Shown in pieces: positions 8,981-18,268 of a stretch of DNA of 49,888 bases. Origin of the DNA: an uncultured Granulosicoccaceae bacterium. GTDB taxonomy: Bacteria > Pseudomonadota > Gammaproteobacteria > Granulosicoccales > Granulosicoccaceae. The position numbers and the translations under genes were made by a program. The DNA lies in contig CALHCI010000122.1 in NCBI GenBank assembly GCA_937931165.1, positions 1-49,888 on the forward strand, given 5' to 3'. Each line of letters begins with the position of its first letter. The first letter of the stretch is position 1. The notes below the pieces were generated by a model that searched no databases, was not told the DNA's origin, and saw only the letters and a list, made by a program, of their open reading frames with translations.

Positions 8981-10174
8981 TTACTCAAACACCAACTCTG
9001 ACGACGACGCTTCGGGGCCGGGATCGAGAATCTCGAAACTGATCCGTACCAGTTGATCGCTCGGCAGGGTATTGTCGATAGCTTCCGGCTCCAGATAATC
9101 GGCTGGCTGGAATTGTCTGGTTGCCACCGTTTCACCTGCGGTGTCTGACATCGTGACTGAAAGTACCGGATACGGCTGAGGAAACGGTGCACGGTTAATC
9201 ACTTCAACGTCGATAACCAGCACATCCGAAAGTGTCGGGTGACTACTCATTTTATGGCCGCGTAACTCCAGCCGGCTAAGATCTTTTGCCACATCAAGTT
9301 CACATCCGGTTACGCCGCAGAATGCACTCAATACCGGTTCGGGCAAATCAAGCTTTGCGACCTGATCTTTGGCCAGATAAAGCACGCCGATCAGCGCCGC
9401 TGCACAACACACCAATGGAATGAACATCGATTTTTGCTGTGTCGATCGGCGCTTGCTTTCGCTCTCTTTAGACAGCGGTAATACTTCGCCACCACGCTTG
9501 CTGACGTGATTGCGCAACGAAACGGCAGAGTCATCTTCATACTTCGCGACGTCAGACACACCGCTATCTCTGGTTACCGAATCCTGATCGAGGGTTTCAT
9601 CGTTAATCTGTGGCTGCTGCAATGACACGTCCGGCATTTCAGATGTGGTTGACTCATCTGCCGTTAACATTGAATCGGTTGCAATGTCTGTTTGCTGCAG
9701 TTGCCCGGCTTCTGCCAGGCCGGCAGTATTGTCGGAGTCGAGCACCAGCGTGCGCTCGAATTCAAGCGTGGTGCTGTCGAGCAGGCTGTTTTCGTTACCC
9801 GGTACTTTTCTGTGGTCCAGATCCGGTGAATAGAAACCATCGTTGCCACGCGCCTGCGCAGAAGATGCAGATCCCTGAGTGCCGGACGGGTGATCGTCAA
9901 ATGCCAGAGTTGCGGCATTTTCTATGTCGTCACCGCTGACATAACTCTCAAGCTCCAGTGCCGGTGCGTTGTGTTTTTCACGCGATGCCGTTTGCGCTAC
10001 TTTCTGCGTTACCGTTGGTACGGCAGGCTCACTGAATTCCGGCTCGACCACCAGTTGCAGGCGGGCGTTGAATACGTTCAGACACTCTCCGCATCGAACA
10101 CGCGGATCCTGCGACTCAACAAGCTCTTTGCTGATTTCAAACTTGGTAGAGCAGTGGCTGCATTGTGTAATCAT
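8981..10174 (-). CDS. DUF3426 zinc-ribbon membrane protein
   Basis: A 397-residue protein built in three parts. The N-terminus is an MJ0042-type zinc ribbon with C5, C8, C28 and C31 (CSHC and CGEC). A long acidic, low-complexity linker follows (about 50-245). A single membrane segment at about 251-268 leads to a C-terminal DUF3426 beta domain that should lie in the periplasm (CGVTGCELD, then SVTMSDTAGE). The family's role is unknown. The zinc ribbon would be cytoplasmic, so the protein spans the inner membrane. It follows prmA by 42 bases, a pairing found in many proteobacteria, and probably shares the accBC-prmA transcript. Confidence 0.88.
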   Translation of the reverse strand: MITQCSHCSTKFEISKELVESQDPRVRCGECLNVFNARLQLVVEPEFSEPAVPTVTQKVAQTASREKHNAPALELESYVSGDDIENAATLAFDDHPSGTQGSASSAQARGNDGFYSPDLDHRKVPGNENSLLDSTTLEFERTLVLDSDNTAGLAEAGQLQQTDIATDSMLTADESTTSEMPDVSLQQPQINDETLDQDSVTRDSGVSDVAKYEDDSAVSLRNHVSKRGGEVLPLSKESESKRRSTQQKSMFIPLVCCAAALIGVLYLAKDQVAKLDLPEPVLSAFCGVTGCELDVAKDLSRLELRGHKMSSHPTLSDVLVIDVEVINRAPFPQPYPVLSVTMSDTAGETVATRQFQPADYLEPEAIDNTLPSDQLVRISFEILDPGPEASSSELVFE

Positions 10175-10216
10175 TGCGATGGACCTGGAATTGTCTGATT
10201 GTCGTAGTATCGCAAC

Positions 10217-11116
10217 TCAGGGCTGCAAAACACCGAATCTTTTCGCACTGTAAAGTGCCCATTGATCGCGGATTTCTGTTTCTTCGTGCTGGAATCGCTG
10301 CGCATACACACCTGCAAGGGATGCAACCTGCTCAGAGAGCACACCGGAAAGCCCGAGTTTCCCTTCGTCATCAAGCAACTGCGCAAAGCGCGAAGTCAGC
10401 TCAAGCAGCGGGCTTAGCAGGATATTAGCAACAATAAAATCGACACCACCAGGCAAATCACGGTCACTGCGAGATATTTCTATCTGGTTGCCAACATGAT
10501 TTCGCACGGCATTTTCTTCGGTGGCATGCAGCGCCTGGGGATCGATATCGTAGGCGTAAACTTTTTCAGCACCCAGCATGGCAGCGGCTATGGCTAGAAT
10601 GCCCGAACCACAACCGTAGTCGATAACGGTTTTATTCTTGAGCGGCTGACGAGCCAGCCATTGCAGACACAGGTACGTGGTGGCATGCGTGCCGGACCCG
10701 AATGCCAGACCCGGATCGATACTGATGTTGACTGCCTGCGGATCGGGTGGCGTGCAAAACGACGGTACGATCCACAGCTTTTTACTGACTTCAATCGGCG
10801 CGTAGTCGTCCATCCAGGCACGCTCCCATTGACGGCCTTTGAGCTTTTTGGTGCGTACCTGGTTTAGATCAATAACCGGCACTTCGTTTTGCAACAGCCG
10901 GCAAATTAAATCCGGCTCGGCCTCAGCCGCAAACATGCCGGTAATTTCAACCAGTGACCACAATGGGGTTGCGCCCGGCGCCGGTTCAAGAATTGGCTGA
11001 TCCTGGGCGTCGGCAAAAGTACAGGACAACGCGCCAAACTGCAGCAGCGCCTCTTCAACGGCTTCAACCTGTTCGCGTGCGACGCTAACCGTGATCAGCA
11101 AATAGTCATCACTCAC
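10217..11116 (-). CDS. prmA: Ribosomal protein L11 methyltransferase
   Basis: PrmA trimethylates ribosomal protein L11 with S-adenosylmethionine. The N-terminal L11-recognition domain (residues 1 to about 90) precedes a Rossmann methyltransferase domain. Visible motifs are FGSGTHATTYLCLQWL, VIDYGCGSGILAIAA (SAM site), AYDIDPQAL and VDFIVANILLSPL, the last carrying the family's NPP-like position as NIL. The length, 299 residues, is typical. The start is GTG, 15 bases after the accC stop, implying cotranscription with accBC. Confidence 0.95.
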   Translation of the reverse strand: MSDDYLLITVSVAREQVEAVEEALLQFGALSCTFADAQDQPILEPAPGATPLWSLVEITGMFAAEAEPDLICRLLQNEVPVIDLNQVRTKKLKGRQWERAWMDDYAPIEVSKKLWIVPSFCTPPDPQAVNISIDPGLAFGSGTHATTYLCLQWLARQPLKNKTVIDYGCGSGILAIAAAMLGAEKVYAYDIDPQALHATEENAVRNHVGNQIEISRSDRDLPGGVDFIVANILLSPLLELTSRFAQLLDDEGKLGLSGVLSEQVASLAGVYAQRFQHEETEIRDQWALYSAKRFGVLQP

Positions 11117-11131
11117 CGATGCAACCGACCA

Positions 11132-12472
11132 TCAGGAGATACCGAGTTTCTTTTCAAGATAATGAATATCTGTACCGCCTTCGGCAAAGTGTTCATCGTC
11201 CATAATAGAAATGAGCAGAGGAATATTGGTTTTTATACCAACAATAAATGCCTCGCTTAGCGCACCGCGCATACGCGCAAGGGCAGACTCCCGGCGATTG
11301 CCATGCACAATCAACTTGCCAATCATAGAGTCATAATAAGGCGGCACTTTGTAGCCGTTATAGATATGCGAATCAACACGCACACCTAAACCACCCGGCG
11401 GATGAAACTGCTCGACCAAACCGGGGCTGGGCATAAAAGTATCGGGGTCTTCAGCGTTAATCCGGCATTCAAAGGCATGGCCTTTAATTTTGATATCTTC
11501 CTGCTTGTAAGACAGCGGCTCACCGGCAGCAATACGCAGTTGCTCTTTAACGATATCTACACCGGTAATCATTTCGGTTACCGGGTGCTCTACCTGTACC
11601 CGCGTATTCATTTCAATAAAATAGAACTCGCCGTTTTCATACAAAAATTCAAAGGTGCCGGCACCGCGATAACCCAGTCTTTTACAGGCATCGACACATC
11701 GCGCACCCATAAAATCACGTTGCTCCTGTGTGATACCCGGTGCCGGTGCTTCTTCGACCACCTTCTGATGCCGACGCTGCATGGAACAATCGCGCTCGGC
11801 AAGGTGAATAGCATCACCGTGAGTATCTGCAAGCACCTGAAACTCTACATGGCGAGGCTTTTCAAGAAACTTTTCCATGTACACAACATCGTTGTTAAAC
11901 GCACCGGCCGCTTCGGTTTTTGTAAGCTGTATGGATTCGATAAGCTCGGCATCGCTGTGTACCACACGCATGCCACGTCCACCGCCACCACCAGCTGCCT
12001 TGATAATAATCGGGTAACCGATTTGATTGGCAAGCGACAGATTAAGTTTGTCGTCCTCACCGAGTGGACCATCAGAGCCAGGTACACAAGGTACTCCTGC
12101 AGCACGCATTTCCCGAATCGCGCTCACCTTATCACCCATCAGACGGATCACATTTGGCGTTGGCCCGATAAACGTAAAGCCACTCGATTCAACACGCTCG
12201 GCAAAGTCTGCGTTTTCAGATAAAAAACCATAGCCAGGATGAATGGCATCGGCGTCGGTAATTTCTGCAGCACTGATGAGTGCCGGAATATTCAGATAAC
12301 TGTCGGTTGATTGCGGCGGCCCGATACAGACAGCTTCATCAGCAAGGCGTACGTGTTTGAGCTCTCTGTCAGCGGTTGAATAAACCGCCACAGTACCGAT
12401 ACCCATATCACGGCAACAGCGCATGATGCGCAGAGCTATTTCACCACGGTTTGCGATTAGTACCTTTTTCAT
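11132..12472 (-). CDS. accC: Biotin carboxylase subunit of acetyl-CoA carboxylase
   Basis: AccC carboxylates the biotin on AccB using ATP and bicarbonate, the first half-reaction of malonyl-CoA formation. The start is the ATG at 12472, which gives the family N-terminus [18 protein letters not shown] four bases after the accB stop; a TTG six codons upstream lies inside accB and is rejected. ATP-grasp features follow: [33 protein letters not shown], and [16 protein letters not shown]. The length of 446 residues matches the family. It is followed closely by prmA. Confidence 0.97.
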   Translation of the reverse strand: MKKVLIANRGEIALRIMRCCRDMGIGTVAVYSTADRELKHVRLADEAVCIGPPQSTDSYLNIPALISAAEITDADAIHPGYGFLSENADFAERVESSGFTFIGPTPNVIRLMGDKVSAIREMRAAGVPCVPGSDGPLGEDDKLNLSLANQIGYPIIIKAAGGGGGRGMRVVHSDAELIESIQLTKTEAAGAFNNDVVYMEKFLEKPRHVEFQVLADTHGDAIHLAERDCSMQRRHQKVVEEAPAPGITQEQRDFMGARCVDACKRLGYRGAGTFEFLYENGEFYFIEMNTRVQVEHPVTEMITGVDIVKEQLRIAAGEPLSYKQEDIKIKGHAFECRINAEDPDTFMPSPGLVEQFHPPGGLGVRVDSHIYNGYKVPPYYDSMIGKLIVHGNRRESALARMRGALSEAFIVGIKTNIPLLISIMDDEHFAEGGTDIHYLEKKLGIS

Positions 12473-12476
12473 CGGC

Positions 12477-12941
12477 TTAGTCGTCAACAACCATCAGCGG
12501 CTGGCCAAATTCTACCGGCTGCCCGTCTTCGACCAACACCGCCTTGATGGTGCCACTGACTTCACTCTCAATCTGGTTGAGAATTTTCATAGCCTCGACA
12601 ATACAGATAGTGTCACCGGGCTTAACCGTTTGTCCGACGGCGACAAAAGCCGGAGACCCGGGAGAGGGTGAGGCGTAGAAAGTGCCGACCATCGGTGACT
12701 CGATGACAGTGCCTTCCGGCGTTGCCGGGCCAGCCGGTGCTTCCGGTTGCGCTGCAGCTGCCGCCGGAGCCGGCGCCAGTGGCGGAGGTGCGACAACCTG
12801 AGTGGCAGCTATTGGTGCTGCGACTGCGCCACTCAGTGCACGGCTGATGCGTACCGACTCTTCTCCCTCTTTGATCTCGATTTCGGAGATTCCCGACTCT
12901 TCGAGTAGTTCAATCAGCTTTTTTACTTTGCGAATATCCAT
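12477..12941 (-). CDS. accB: Biotin carboxyl carrier protein of acetyl-CoA carboxylase
   Basis: AccB carries the biotin that shuttles CO2 from AccC to the carboxyltransferase. The N-terminal dimer segment [20 protein letters not shown] is followed by an Ala/Pro-rich hinge (about 42-77) and a biotinyl domain with the modification site [11 protein letters not shown]. The thumb region is [16 protein letters not shown]. The length is 154 residues. No aroQ lies upstream, unlike many relatives; instead a 326-base divergent region separates it from srkA and should hold the operon promoter. Confidence 0.96.
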   Translation of the reverse strand: MDIRKVKKLIELLEESGISEIEIKEGEESVRISRALSGAVAAPIAATQVVAPPPLAPAPAAAAAQPEAPAGPATPEGTVIESPMVGTFYASPSPGSPAFVAVGQTVKPGDTICIVEAMKILNQIESEVSGTIKAVLVEDGQPVEFGQPLMVVDD

Positions 12942-13267
12942 GGCGGCCCAGGTTCTGTAGAATACGAGACGGAATATCGTTTGCTGCGGAACACGATTTT
13001 CCGTCAGACTCGTCTGGAAGATGGCAAAGCCGTTTTTTCAGCGATTCTCCCGCCGATACTTCAGAAGTAACAAATCGGGCATTTTAGTGAATTTCGCTGC
13101 ATTACGGACCATCTTCGCTGCAGTTCGCGGCATTTTAACACAAATAAATAACGCGACCGATATCTATTCGCGGATAATCCACCGGGATTACCCAGCTGCA
13201 CCGTCCGCCATCCTTACGAAACATCCATGTCCGGCAGTGACGGCACTCCGCAACGAACCCATCAAAC
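12942..13267. other. Divergent accB/srkA intergenic region
   Basis: This 326-base gap holds the divergent promoters of accBC (minus) and srkA (plus). It contains phased direct repeats, described separately. I found no convincing -35/-10 pair, no RNA gene and no coding sequence. A short frame at 13021-13290 on the plus strand has no recognisable product. Confidence 0.5.
13093..13132 (+). promoter_or_regulatory. Phased direct repeats TTCGCTGCA upstream of accB and srkA
   Basis: TTCGCTGCA occurs at 13093-13101 and 13114-13122, and TTCGCGGCA at 13124-13132. Starts are 21 and 10 bases apart, which puts all three on about the same face of the helix, as expected for a cooperative regulator site. 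The regulator is not identified. Confidence 0.35.
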
Positions 13268-14284
13268 ATGACCGACAATTCCGAAAATAGCGCCGATATT
13301 GCACCCGACGACGGTTTTGCGAACCTTTCCCCGGACCTGATTATCGATGCCATCGAAACACAATCACTGCATTGCGATGGCAGACTGCTGGCGCTGAACA
13401 GTTATGAAAACCGGGTGTACCGCGTCGGAATAGAAGAGGACAAACCGCTGGTTGCAAAGTTCTATCGGCCCGGGCGCTGGACAAGCGAACAGATTATTGA
13501 AGAGCATCAGTTTGCACAGGAACTCGCTGACGCCGAAATACCCGTGGTGGCACCCCTTGCAGACAGCACCGGAAAAACTCTGCGTGAAGACAACGGTTTT
13601 TATTTTGCGCTATACCCGATGCGTGGTGGACGATCACCGGAACTGGACAATCCACAGCAACTGCAACTGGTCGGGCGCTTCATAGGGCGCTTGCACCAAG
13701 TGGCAGAGCGCAGCCACTTTGAGTTTCGCAACACGATTGATTGTGAAACACTCGGCGAAACGCCTGTGCGCTACCTGATCGAAAACGAACGCTTACCGCC
13801 TGAGCTCAGCGCCGCTTATAAAAGTGTTTGCGAAGACCTGCTTGGCAAAGTCAATGAGCGACTGGAGCACCACAGCGAGTTACCCACACTGCGCCTGCAC
13901 GGTGACTTTCACCCGGGCAACATTTTAATGCGTGAAGAATCGATCCATATTGTCGATCTCGATGATGCCCGCACAGGACCGGCGGTACAGGATTTATGGA
14001 TGTTTCTTTCAGGTGACAGACATTATCAACAGGCACGCCTGGCAGACCTGTTAGACGGCTATACCATGTTTCGTGAATTCAACCCCGCAGAGCTCGGCCT
14101 GATAGAGGCGCTGCGAACACTGCGTATTATTCACTACGCTGCATGGCTTGATCAAAGAAGTGAAGAGCCGGCCTTTCAACAGGCATTTCCATGGCTGACC
14201 GGCAACCGTTACTGGGACGATCACATTCTTGCATTAAAAGAGCAGAGCTCGGCACTCGATGAGCCTGTCCTTATCTGGGACTGA
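13268..14284 (+). CDS. srkA: Stress response kinase A (YihE family)
   Basis: SrkA is a Ser/Thr protein kinase related to aminoglycoside and choline kinases; in E. coli it limits death under envelope and oxidative stress. The N-terminal lobe shows RLLALNSYENRVYRVG and the ATP lysine in PLVAKFYRPGRW. The catalytic loop LRLHGDFHPGNILM and the metal site IVDLDDARTGPAVQDLW are intact. The length, 338 residues, fits. It is transcribed away from accB and ends only 11 bases from the convergent S9 peptidase gene. Confidence 0.93.
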   Translation: MTDNSENSADIAPDDGFANLSPDLIIDAIETQSLHCDGRLLALNSYENRVYRVGIEEDKPLVAKFYRPGRWTSEQIIEEHQFAQELADAEIPVVAPLADSTGKTLREDNGFYFALYPMRGGRSPELDNPQQLQLVGRFIGRLHQVAERSHFEFRNTIDCETLGETPVRYLIENERLPPELSAAYKSVCEDLLGKVNERLEHHSELPTLRLHGDFHPGNILMREESIHIVDLDDARTGPAVQDLWMFLSGDRHYQQARLADLLDGYTMFREFNPAELGLIEALRTLRIIHYAAWLDQRSEEPAFQQAFPWLTGNRYWDDHILALKEQSSALDEPVLIWD

Positions 14285-14299
14285 GTAACGCTAACTCAG
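14281..14299. terminator. Possible bidirectional hairpin across two stop codons
   Basis: CTGAGT (14281-14286) pairs with ACTCAG (14294-14299) around a seven-base loop. The stem contains the stop codons of both srkA and the convergent S9 peptidase gene. There is no T run, so termination function is uncertain. Confidence 0.3.
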
Positions 14300-16218
14300 G
14301 TAATAAACTCAACCCCCTCTACCGGGTCTGATGTAAACCCGAATACCTGCGCGTAAAACCATAGCTCCGCAGAAAGCGCCTTAATGATGTTTTTACTTTG
14401 ACGAAACCCGTGCCCCTCCCCTTCAAATGGCACATAGGCGACTTGAAGACCTTTTTTAACCAGTACATCAATCATCATCTCGGCCTGACTCGGTGGTACG
14501 ACTTTGTCGTCGAGCCCCTGCAGAAAAATTACCGGACAGTTTATTGAGTCCGCGTGGCTGATAGGCGAACGCTCCTGATACAACGCCTCCTGCTGCGGGT
14601 ACGGACCGACCAGCGTATCGAGGTAACGTGATTCAAACTTGTGAGTATCTTCTGCAAGCGCTGTCAGATCAGTTACTCCGTACAAACTTGCGCCAGCCTT
14701 GAATGCGTCAGTCATTGCCAGTGCTGCCAGCGTAGTAAATCCACCGGCACTACCCCCACGGATTGCAACGCGCTGTTTGTCGATGAGGTTTTGCCCGGCA
14801 AGGTAACGTACGGCATAGTCGCAGTCCTCAACATCTGCCACACCCCACTGGCCTTTAAGTGCATCACGATACTGTCGACCGAATCCGGTACTGCCGCGAT
14901 AGTTGGAATCGAAAACCGCAAAACCTCTGTTAGTCCAGAACTGTATTTTTAAACTGAGATCATTGTGTGTGGCCGATGTCGGGCCCCCATGGATCATGAC
15001 AATTAACGGCGGTAATTCATCAGCAGGGCCAGCCCATTGTGCATTGCACGGCGGGTAGTAAAATCCGTGTGCCTTCGCTCCACCGGCTGACTCATAACTT
15101 ATCGCCTGCCCTGTAGAGACATCTGCTGTGTTTAAAGACAGAGTAGAGGCACTGATAATTTGCGTTCCGGTTGTTGCCAGTGATCCGATATCTTCAACAT
15201 ACAGCGATGGAAACGAATGCGGTGACTGTGCGATATAACAAACACTGCCTTCTGCCGCATACACAGATTCATAACTACTGTGCTGCCTGGGCAGATTGGT
15301 TATCTGCCCGCTATGCACGTCTATAGTGACCAGTGATTCCTCACCCGCCTGTGTATACGATGAGACGATAGTGGCGTCATTAACAAACGCATAGCGTCGC
15401 ATGCCGAATATCCATTGAGGCATACCGAACTCGGCATCCATCGCACACACATTTCGGTGACCGTTGGCAGCATAGATATTCCACCAGTTGGAACGATCAG
15501 AAACATAGTAGAGTTCTGATTGCGGGCTCCATTGCGGTTGAAAAACAGATTCCTGATCGCCACCGGCAACTTTCTCAGGAGTTTCTATGGCGAGTCCCTC
15601 TGCCACGCTGGCCACCCATAAGGTGGTACCGTCCCACGGCATATTAGGATGATTCCACGACAACCAGCACAAGTGACTACCATCCGGGGAGAAAGACGCT
15701 GATGCGTAAAAATCTTCTCCCTGATGCAACGTGTGAACCTGACCGCTGTTAATGTCTACAGCAACCAACTGGTTTTCGGGCTCTGACAAATCTGCGTGAT
15801 GTCGTTCTGCAACAGCCACCAGCATTTGTTGCTGCGCGCTGTAGGCAAAGTCTGCAAACCGCAGTTCACTGTGGCTGGTAATTTTTCGTACGCCGGTATC
15901 GTGATCACAGAGATAAACCTGCTGATCATTAAAGTTAACAAAAAACACCCCGGCTGCAGTCGGCAGATAGGATGCACCGCCATATTCATGCACCCGCGTT
16001 CTGCAGTTGTATTCAGCCGGCAGCACTTCAGACGTGGTGTCCTGTTGCAGCATGCGCTTTACAATCACGCTACGACCCTGTTCCTGCGGACGGCTTTCCA
16101 TCCAGTACAACGCACCATCAAACACAAATGGTTGCGACAATCCGATATTGGATGCCACCATTAGCTCAGGTGTAATTGCCGATGCCCAGGTGCCATACGG
16201 CGCAGTTTGCTTTGCCAC
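14296..16218 (-). CDS. S9 family prolyl oligopeptidase-like serine peptidase
   Basis: A 640-residue peptidase with an N-terminal beta-propeller (about 1-370; blades such as ASASFSPDGSHLCWLSWNHP and QPQWSPQSELYYVSDRSNWW) and a C-terminal alpha/beta hydrolase. The catalytic triad is visible: Ser in RGGSAGGFTTL (about residue 488), Asp in GLDDKVVPP (about 569) and His in GEGHGF (about 601). MIHGGPTSA forms the oxyanion region. It resembles S9C acylaminoacyl-type peptidases, which cut short peptides. No signal peptide is seen, so it is probably cytoplasmic. The GTG start lies five bases after the YacL-like stop, suggesting it is the last gene of that operon. Confidence 0.9.
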   Translation of the reverse strand: MAKQTAPYGTWASAITPELMVASNIGLSQPFVFDGALYWMESRPQEQGRSVIVKRMLQQDTTSEVLPAEYNCRTRVHEYGGASYLPTAAGVFFVNFNDQQVYLCDHDTGVRKITSHSELRFADFAYSAQQQMLVAVAERHHADLSEPENQLVAVDINSGQVHTLHQGEDFYASASFSPDGSHLCWLSWNHPNMPWDGTTLWVASVAEGLAIETPEKVAGGDQESVFQPQWSPQSELYYVSDRSNWWNIYAANGHRNVCAMDAEFGMPQWIFGMRRYAFVNDATIVSSYTQAGEESLVTIDVHSGQITNLPRQHSSYESVYAAEGSVCYIAQSPHSFPSLYVEDIGSLATTGTQIISASTLSLNTADVSTGQAISYESAGGAKAHGFYYPPCNAQWAGPADELPPLIVMIHGGPTSATHNDLSLKIQFWTNRGFAVFDSNYRGSTGFGRQYRDALKGQWGVADVEDCDYAVRYLAGQNLIDKQRVAIRGGSAGGFTTLAALAMTDAFKAGASLYGVTDLTALAEDTHKFESRYLDTLVGPYPQQEALYQERSPISHADSINCPVIFLQGLDDKVVPPSQAEMMIDVLVKKGLQVAYVPFEGEGHGFRQSKNIIKALSAELWFYAQVFGFTSDPVEGVEFIT

Positions 16219-16223
16219 GATTT

Positions 16224-16535
16224 CTATACCGGTGTATTAATAAACTTAAGCCAGGCTTCAAGGTGCTCTATCAATTCACTTCTAGCCAGCCTGCGATCCG
16301 GCGCTTCATCATCAAAGTTTGAATCAATGACTACGGTTTCAGGCGTAATGCTCACGCTATGCGCGTTACCATTGAATTCGGCATGCGTCTGATCACTTTT
16401 TAACGTAGCGATCAGATCGCTGGTAATTGCCGCCGACTCCTGCAAGTCTGTTTGAATAAACGTTGCCAGCCTGTCGTCGCGACCACGCGCACACGCATTG
16501 CCATCATCGTCTCTGTAGAATTCTAACTCGGTCAT
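16224..16535 (-). CDS. Small acidic YacL-like (UPF0231) protein
   Basis: A 103-residue acidic protein starting at the ATG at 16535, four bases after the stop of the EndoU gene. The opening LEFYRDDDGNACARGR, the middle NGNAHSVSITPETVVIDSNF and the helical tail ELIEHLEAWLKF resemble the YacL/UPF0231 family, whose function is unknown. The similarity is modest, so the name is provisional. No signal peptide or membrane segment is present. Its strong negative charge and its place directly after an exported nuclease are what an immunity or inhibitor protein would look like; this is inference. The open frame reaches 16610, but that part overlaps the EndoU gene and is not used. Confidence 0.6.
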   Translation of the reverse strand: MTELEFYRDDDGNACARGRDDRLATFIQTDLQESAAITSDLIATLKSDQTHAEFNGNAHSVSITPETVVIDSNFDDEAPDRRLARSELIEHLEAWLKFINTPV

Positions 16536-16539
16536 GGCA

Positions 16540-17127
16540 TTAATCTCTGCGGTAAACGGGGAAGGCAGTATTGATGTCACCTTTCGACAAGGTGTATCCC
16601 TGAACGTCAAAACCCAAACCGGACGCTCCCTGCCACGGCTGTTTGTTTTTATTATTACTGTTGTTGTAGGCCTTCAGGATCACATCAACCACTTCCTGCT
16701 CTGACATGGAGTCTGGAAAGAAGCTTGAGAATTTCTGTTTCCACTGATTACCATCGCGTATTTCGATATTGGCGGTATAGACACCGGCGCTGTTTGGCTT
16801 GTCTCTTACACTGACAATTCGTGCACCATCTGCGTCCTGTCCACCGGGGCGTGAGTGATAACCAACCGGCTTGCCTTTGCGATTAATCTCACCTTCAAAA
16901 ACATGGTGCAGATTAACTGCCGGCCGCGTATTCGACCACTTATTTCCGGGCTGGTAGGCGGCAACCGATCCGGATGATGTGTTACTGCCGGATTGATTTG
17001 CCGGTGCAGTGGATGTGTTACCACCACCGGCCAGCTGATTAAGATCAATCCCGAATTGCTCAAGATTGACGCCAAACGCAACCAGCACGGCGGCCACAAT
17101 TGGAATGATTACTTTTTTATTCAACAT
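16540..17127 (-). CDS. Exported EndoU-type ribonuclease
   Basis: A 195-residue protein. Residues 4-20 are a lysine-flanked hydrophobic segment (signal peptide or anchor), then a Gly/Ser/Asn-rich linker (34-60), then a bacterial EndoU domain (about 70-195). The domain shows NLHHVFEGEI (H74 and H75), PVGYHSRPGG (H91), YTANIEIRDG, KFSSFFPDSMSEQEV with the likely catalytic lysine K132, and the end block INTAFPVY. EndoU domains cleave RNA and are common toxin tips in bacterial competition systems. The ATG at 17127 was chosen over the longer frame because it opens the signal sequence and has AGAGAA upstream. It follows the tautomerase gene by 49 bases and precedes the YacL-like gene. Confidence 0.8.
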   Translation of the reverse strand: MLNKKVIIPIVAAVLVAFGVNLEQFGIDLNQLAGGGNTSTAPANQSGSNTSSGSVAAYQPGNKWSNTRPAVNLHHVFEGEINRKGKPVGYHSRPGGQDADGARIVSVRDKPNSAGVYTANIEIRDGNQWKQKFSSFFPDSMSEQEVVDVILKAYNNSNNKNKQPWQGASGLGFDVQGYTLSKGDINTAFPVYRRD

Positions 17128-17176
17128 AGTTCTCTTCAATTGGAATACATGAGTTTTGCAAAAACAACCGGTGCAA

Positions 17177-18268
17177 TTAACCGCTGGACGGAAAAACCTT
17201 TCCTGCAAACAACTTTCGTGCTGTTCGCACTATTGCCGCTTTATTCACTTTGATATCGACACCGGTGGCATCGGTATTCATTAACACGCCGGTCTGTCCG
17301 ATCGGATGTTCTACCTGCACCAGCACATCACCAGCAACTGTATCGGGCAGCACAGCCAACTCTGCCGCGGGTGATCCTTTCAGTTTGCAGGCAGTCGCAA
17401 CACTGACCGCACCCAGCACCCCGATAGAAGCATGACACCTGTGCGGGATAAATGTTCTCGTGGAAATTGCACCACCATGCTGTGGCGCGGATACCATCGT
17501 CATTTTGGGCACGGATTTGTCAGTGATATCTCCGAGATTCATGGCATCACCTACCTGCAGCCTGATTGATTCCAGCCTGCCTTTAAGTGTTTCATTGTTA
17601 TCGAGTGTTGCACGATCTTCGTAGCCGGTAATGCCCACATCTGCAGCACGAAGCACAACGACCGGCATACCATTATCGATACACGTAACCTGGATACCAT
17701 CGAAAGTATCGACTATTGAACCCGTCGGCAACAGTGAACCACAACTGGAGCCTGCTGCATCAGGGAAATTCTGCAATACCGGTGCAGATGTGCCGGGCAC
17801 ACCATCGATAGCGGTATCACCAGCGTACGTAACTTGTGCATCGGGGGTCTTCAGCGTGAGTTCTGCAATCTGATCACTGTTTTGTAGGTACACCGCAACT
17901 TGCGTCGTGCGTGGTGCTGCTTTAACCAGCCCCTGTTCAATCGCAAACTGCCCAACACCACTGAGTATGTTGCCGCAGTTCTGCGCATCACTGACCACTG
18001 CTCTGTCTACAAACACTTGCAGAAACAGATAATCAATATCGGCATCGGGTCGTTGTGAACGACTGACAATGGCCACCTTGCTGCACAGCGGGTCTGCGCC
18101 ACCAATGCCATCTATCTGCCTTTCATCCGGACTACCCATTACCGACAGTAACAGCGCATCACGTGCTGACTCGTCAGAGGGTAAATCCTTTGCAAGAAAA
18201 TACGCACCTTTTGACGTACCACCGCGCATCCAGGTACACGGCACGCCAGTTGTTGAGTAGGAAGACAC
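17177..18268 (-). CDS. galD: 4-oxalomesaconate tautomerase (PrpF family, GalD/LigU)
   Basis: PrpF-family isomerases shift double bonds in tricarboxylates; GalD and LigU act on 4-oxalomesaconate in gallate and protocatechuate 4,5-cleavage. This 363-residue protein has the family opening GVPCTWMRGGTSKGAYFLA, a conserved cysteine in SDAQNCGNILSGVG near residue 100, SSCGSLLPTG, and PHRCHASIGVLGAVSVATA. PrpF proteins of the methylcitrate pathway look similar, but the neighbours LigJ and LigK point to oxalomesaconate. The GTG start shares one base with the ligJ stop, so the genes are translationally coupled. Confidence 0.87.
   Translation of the reverse strand: MSSYSTTGVPCTWMRGGTSKGAYFLAKDLPSDESARDALLLSVMGSPDERQIDGIGGADPLCSKVAIVSRSQRPDADIDYLFLQVFVDRAVVSDAQNCGNILSGVGQFAIEQGLVKAAPRTTQVAVYLQNSDQIAELTLKTPDAQVTYAGDTAIDGVPGTSAPVLQNFPDAAGSSCGSLLPTGSIVDTFDGIQVTCIDNGMPVVVLRAADVGITGYEDRATLDNNETLKGRLESIRLQVGDAMNLGDITDKSVPKMTMVSAPQHGGAISTRTFIPHRCHASIGVLGAVSVATACKLKGSPAAELAVLPDTVAGDVLVQVEHPIGQTGVLMNTDATGVDIKVNKAAIVRTARKLFAGKVFPSSG

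Noticed and set aside
11402..12223. A 273-codon plus-strand frame inside accC
   Set aside because: Fully antisense to accC, which has intact ATP-grasp motifs; a shadow despite its length.
17177..18268. PrpF of the methylcitrate pathway
   Set aside because: No prpC, acnD or prpB nearby, while LigJ and LigK are coupled to it.
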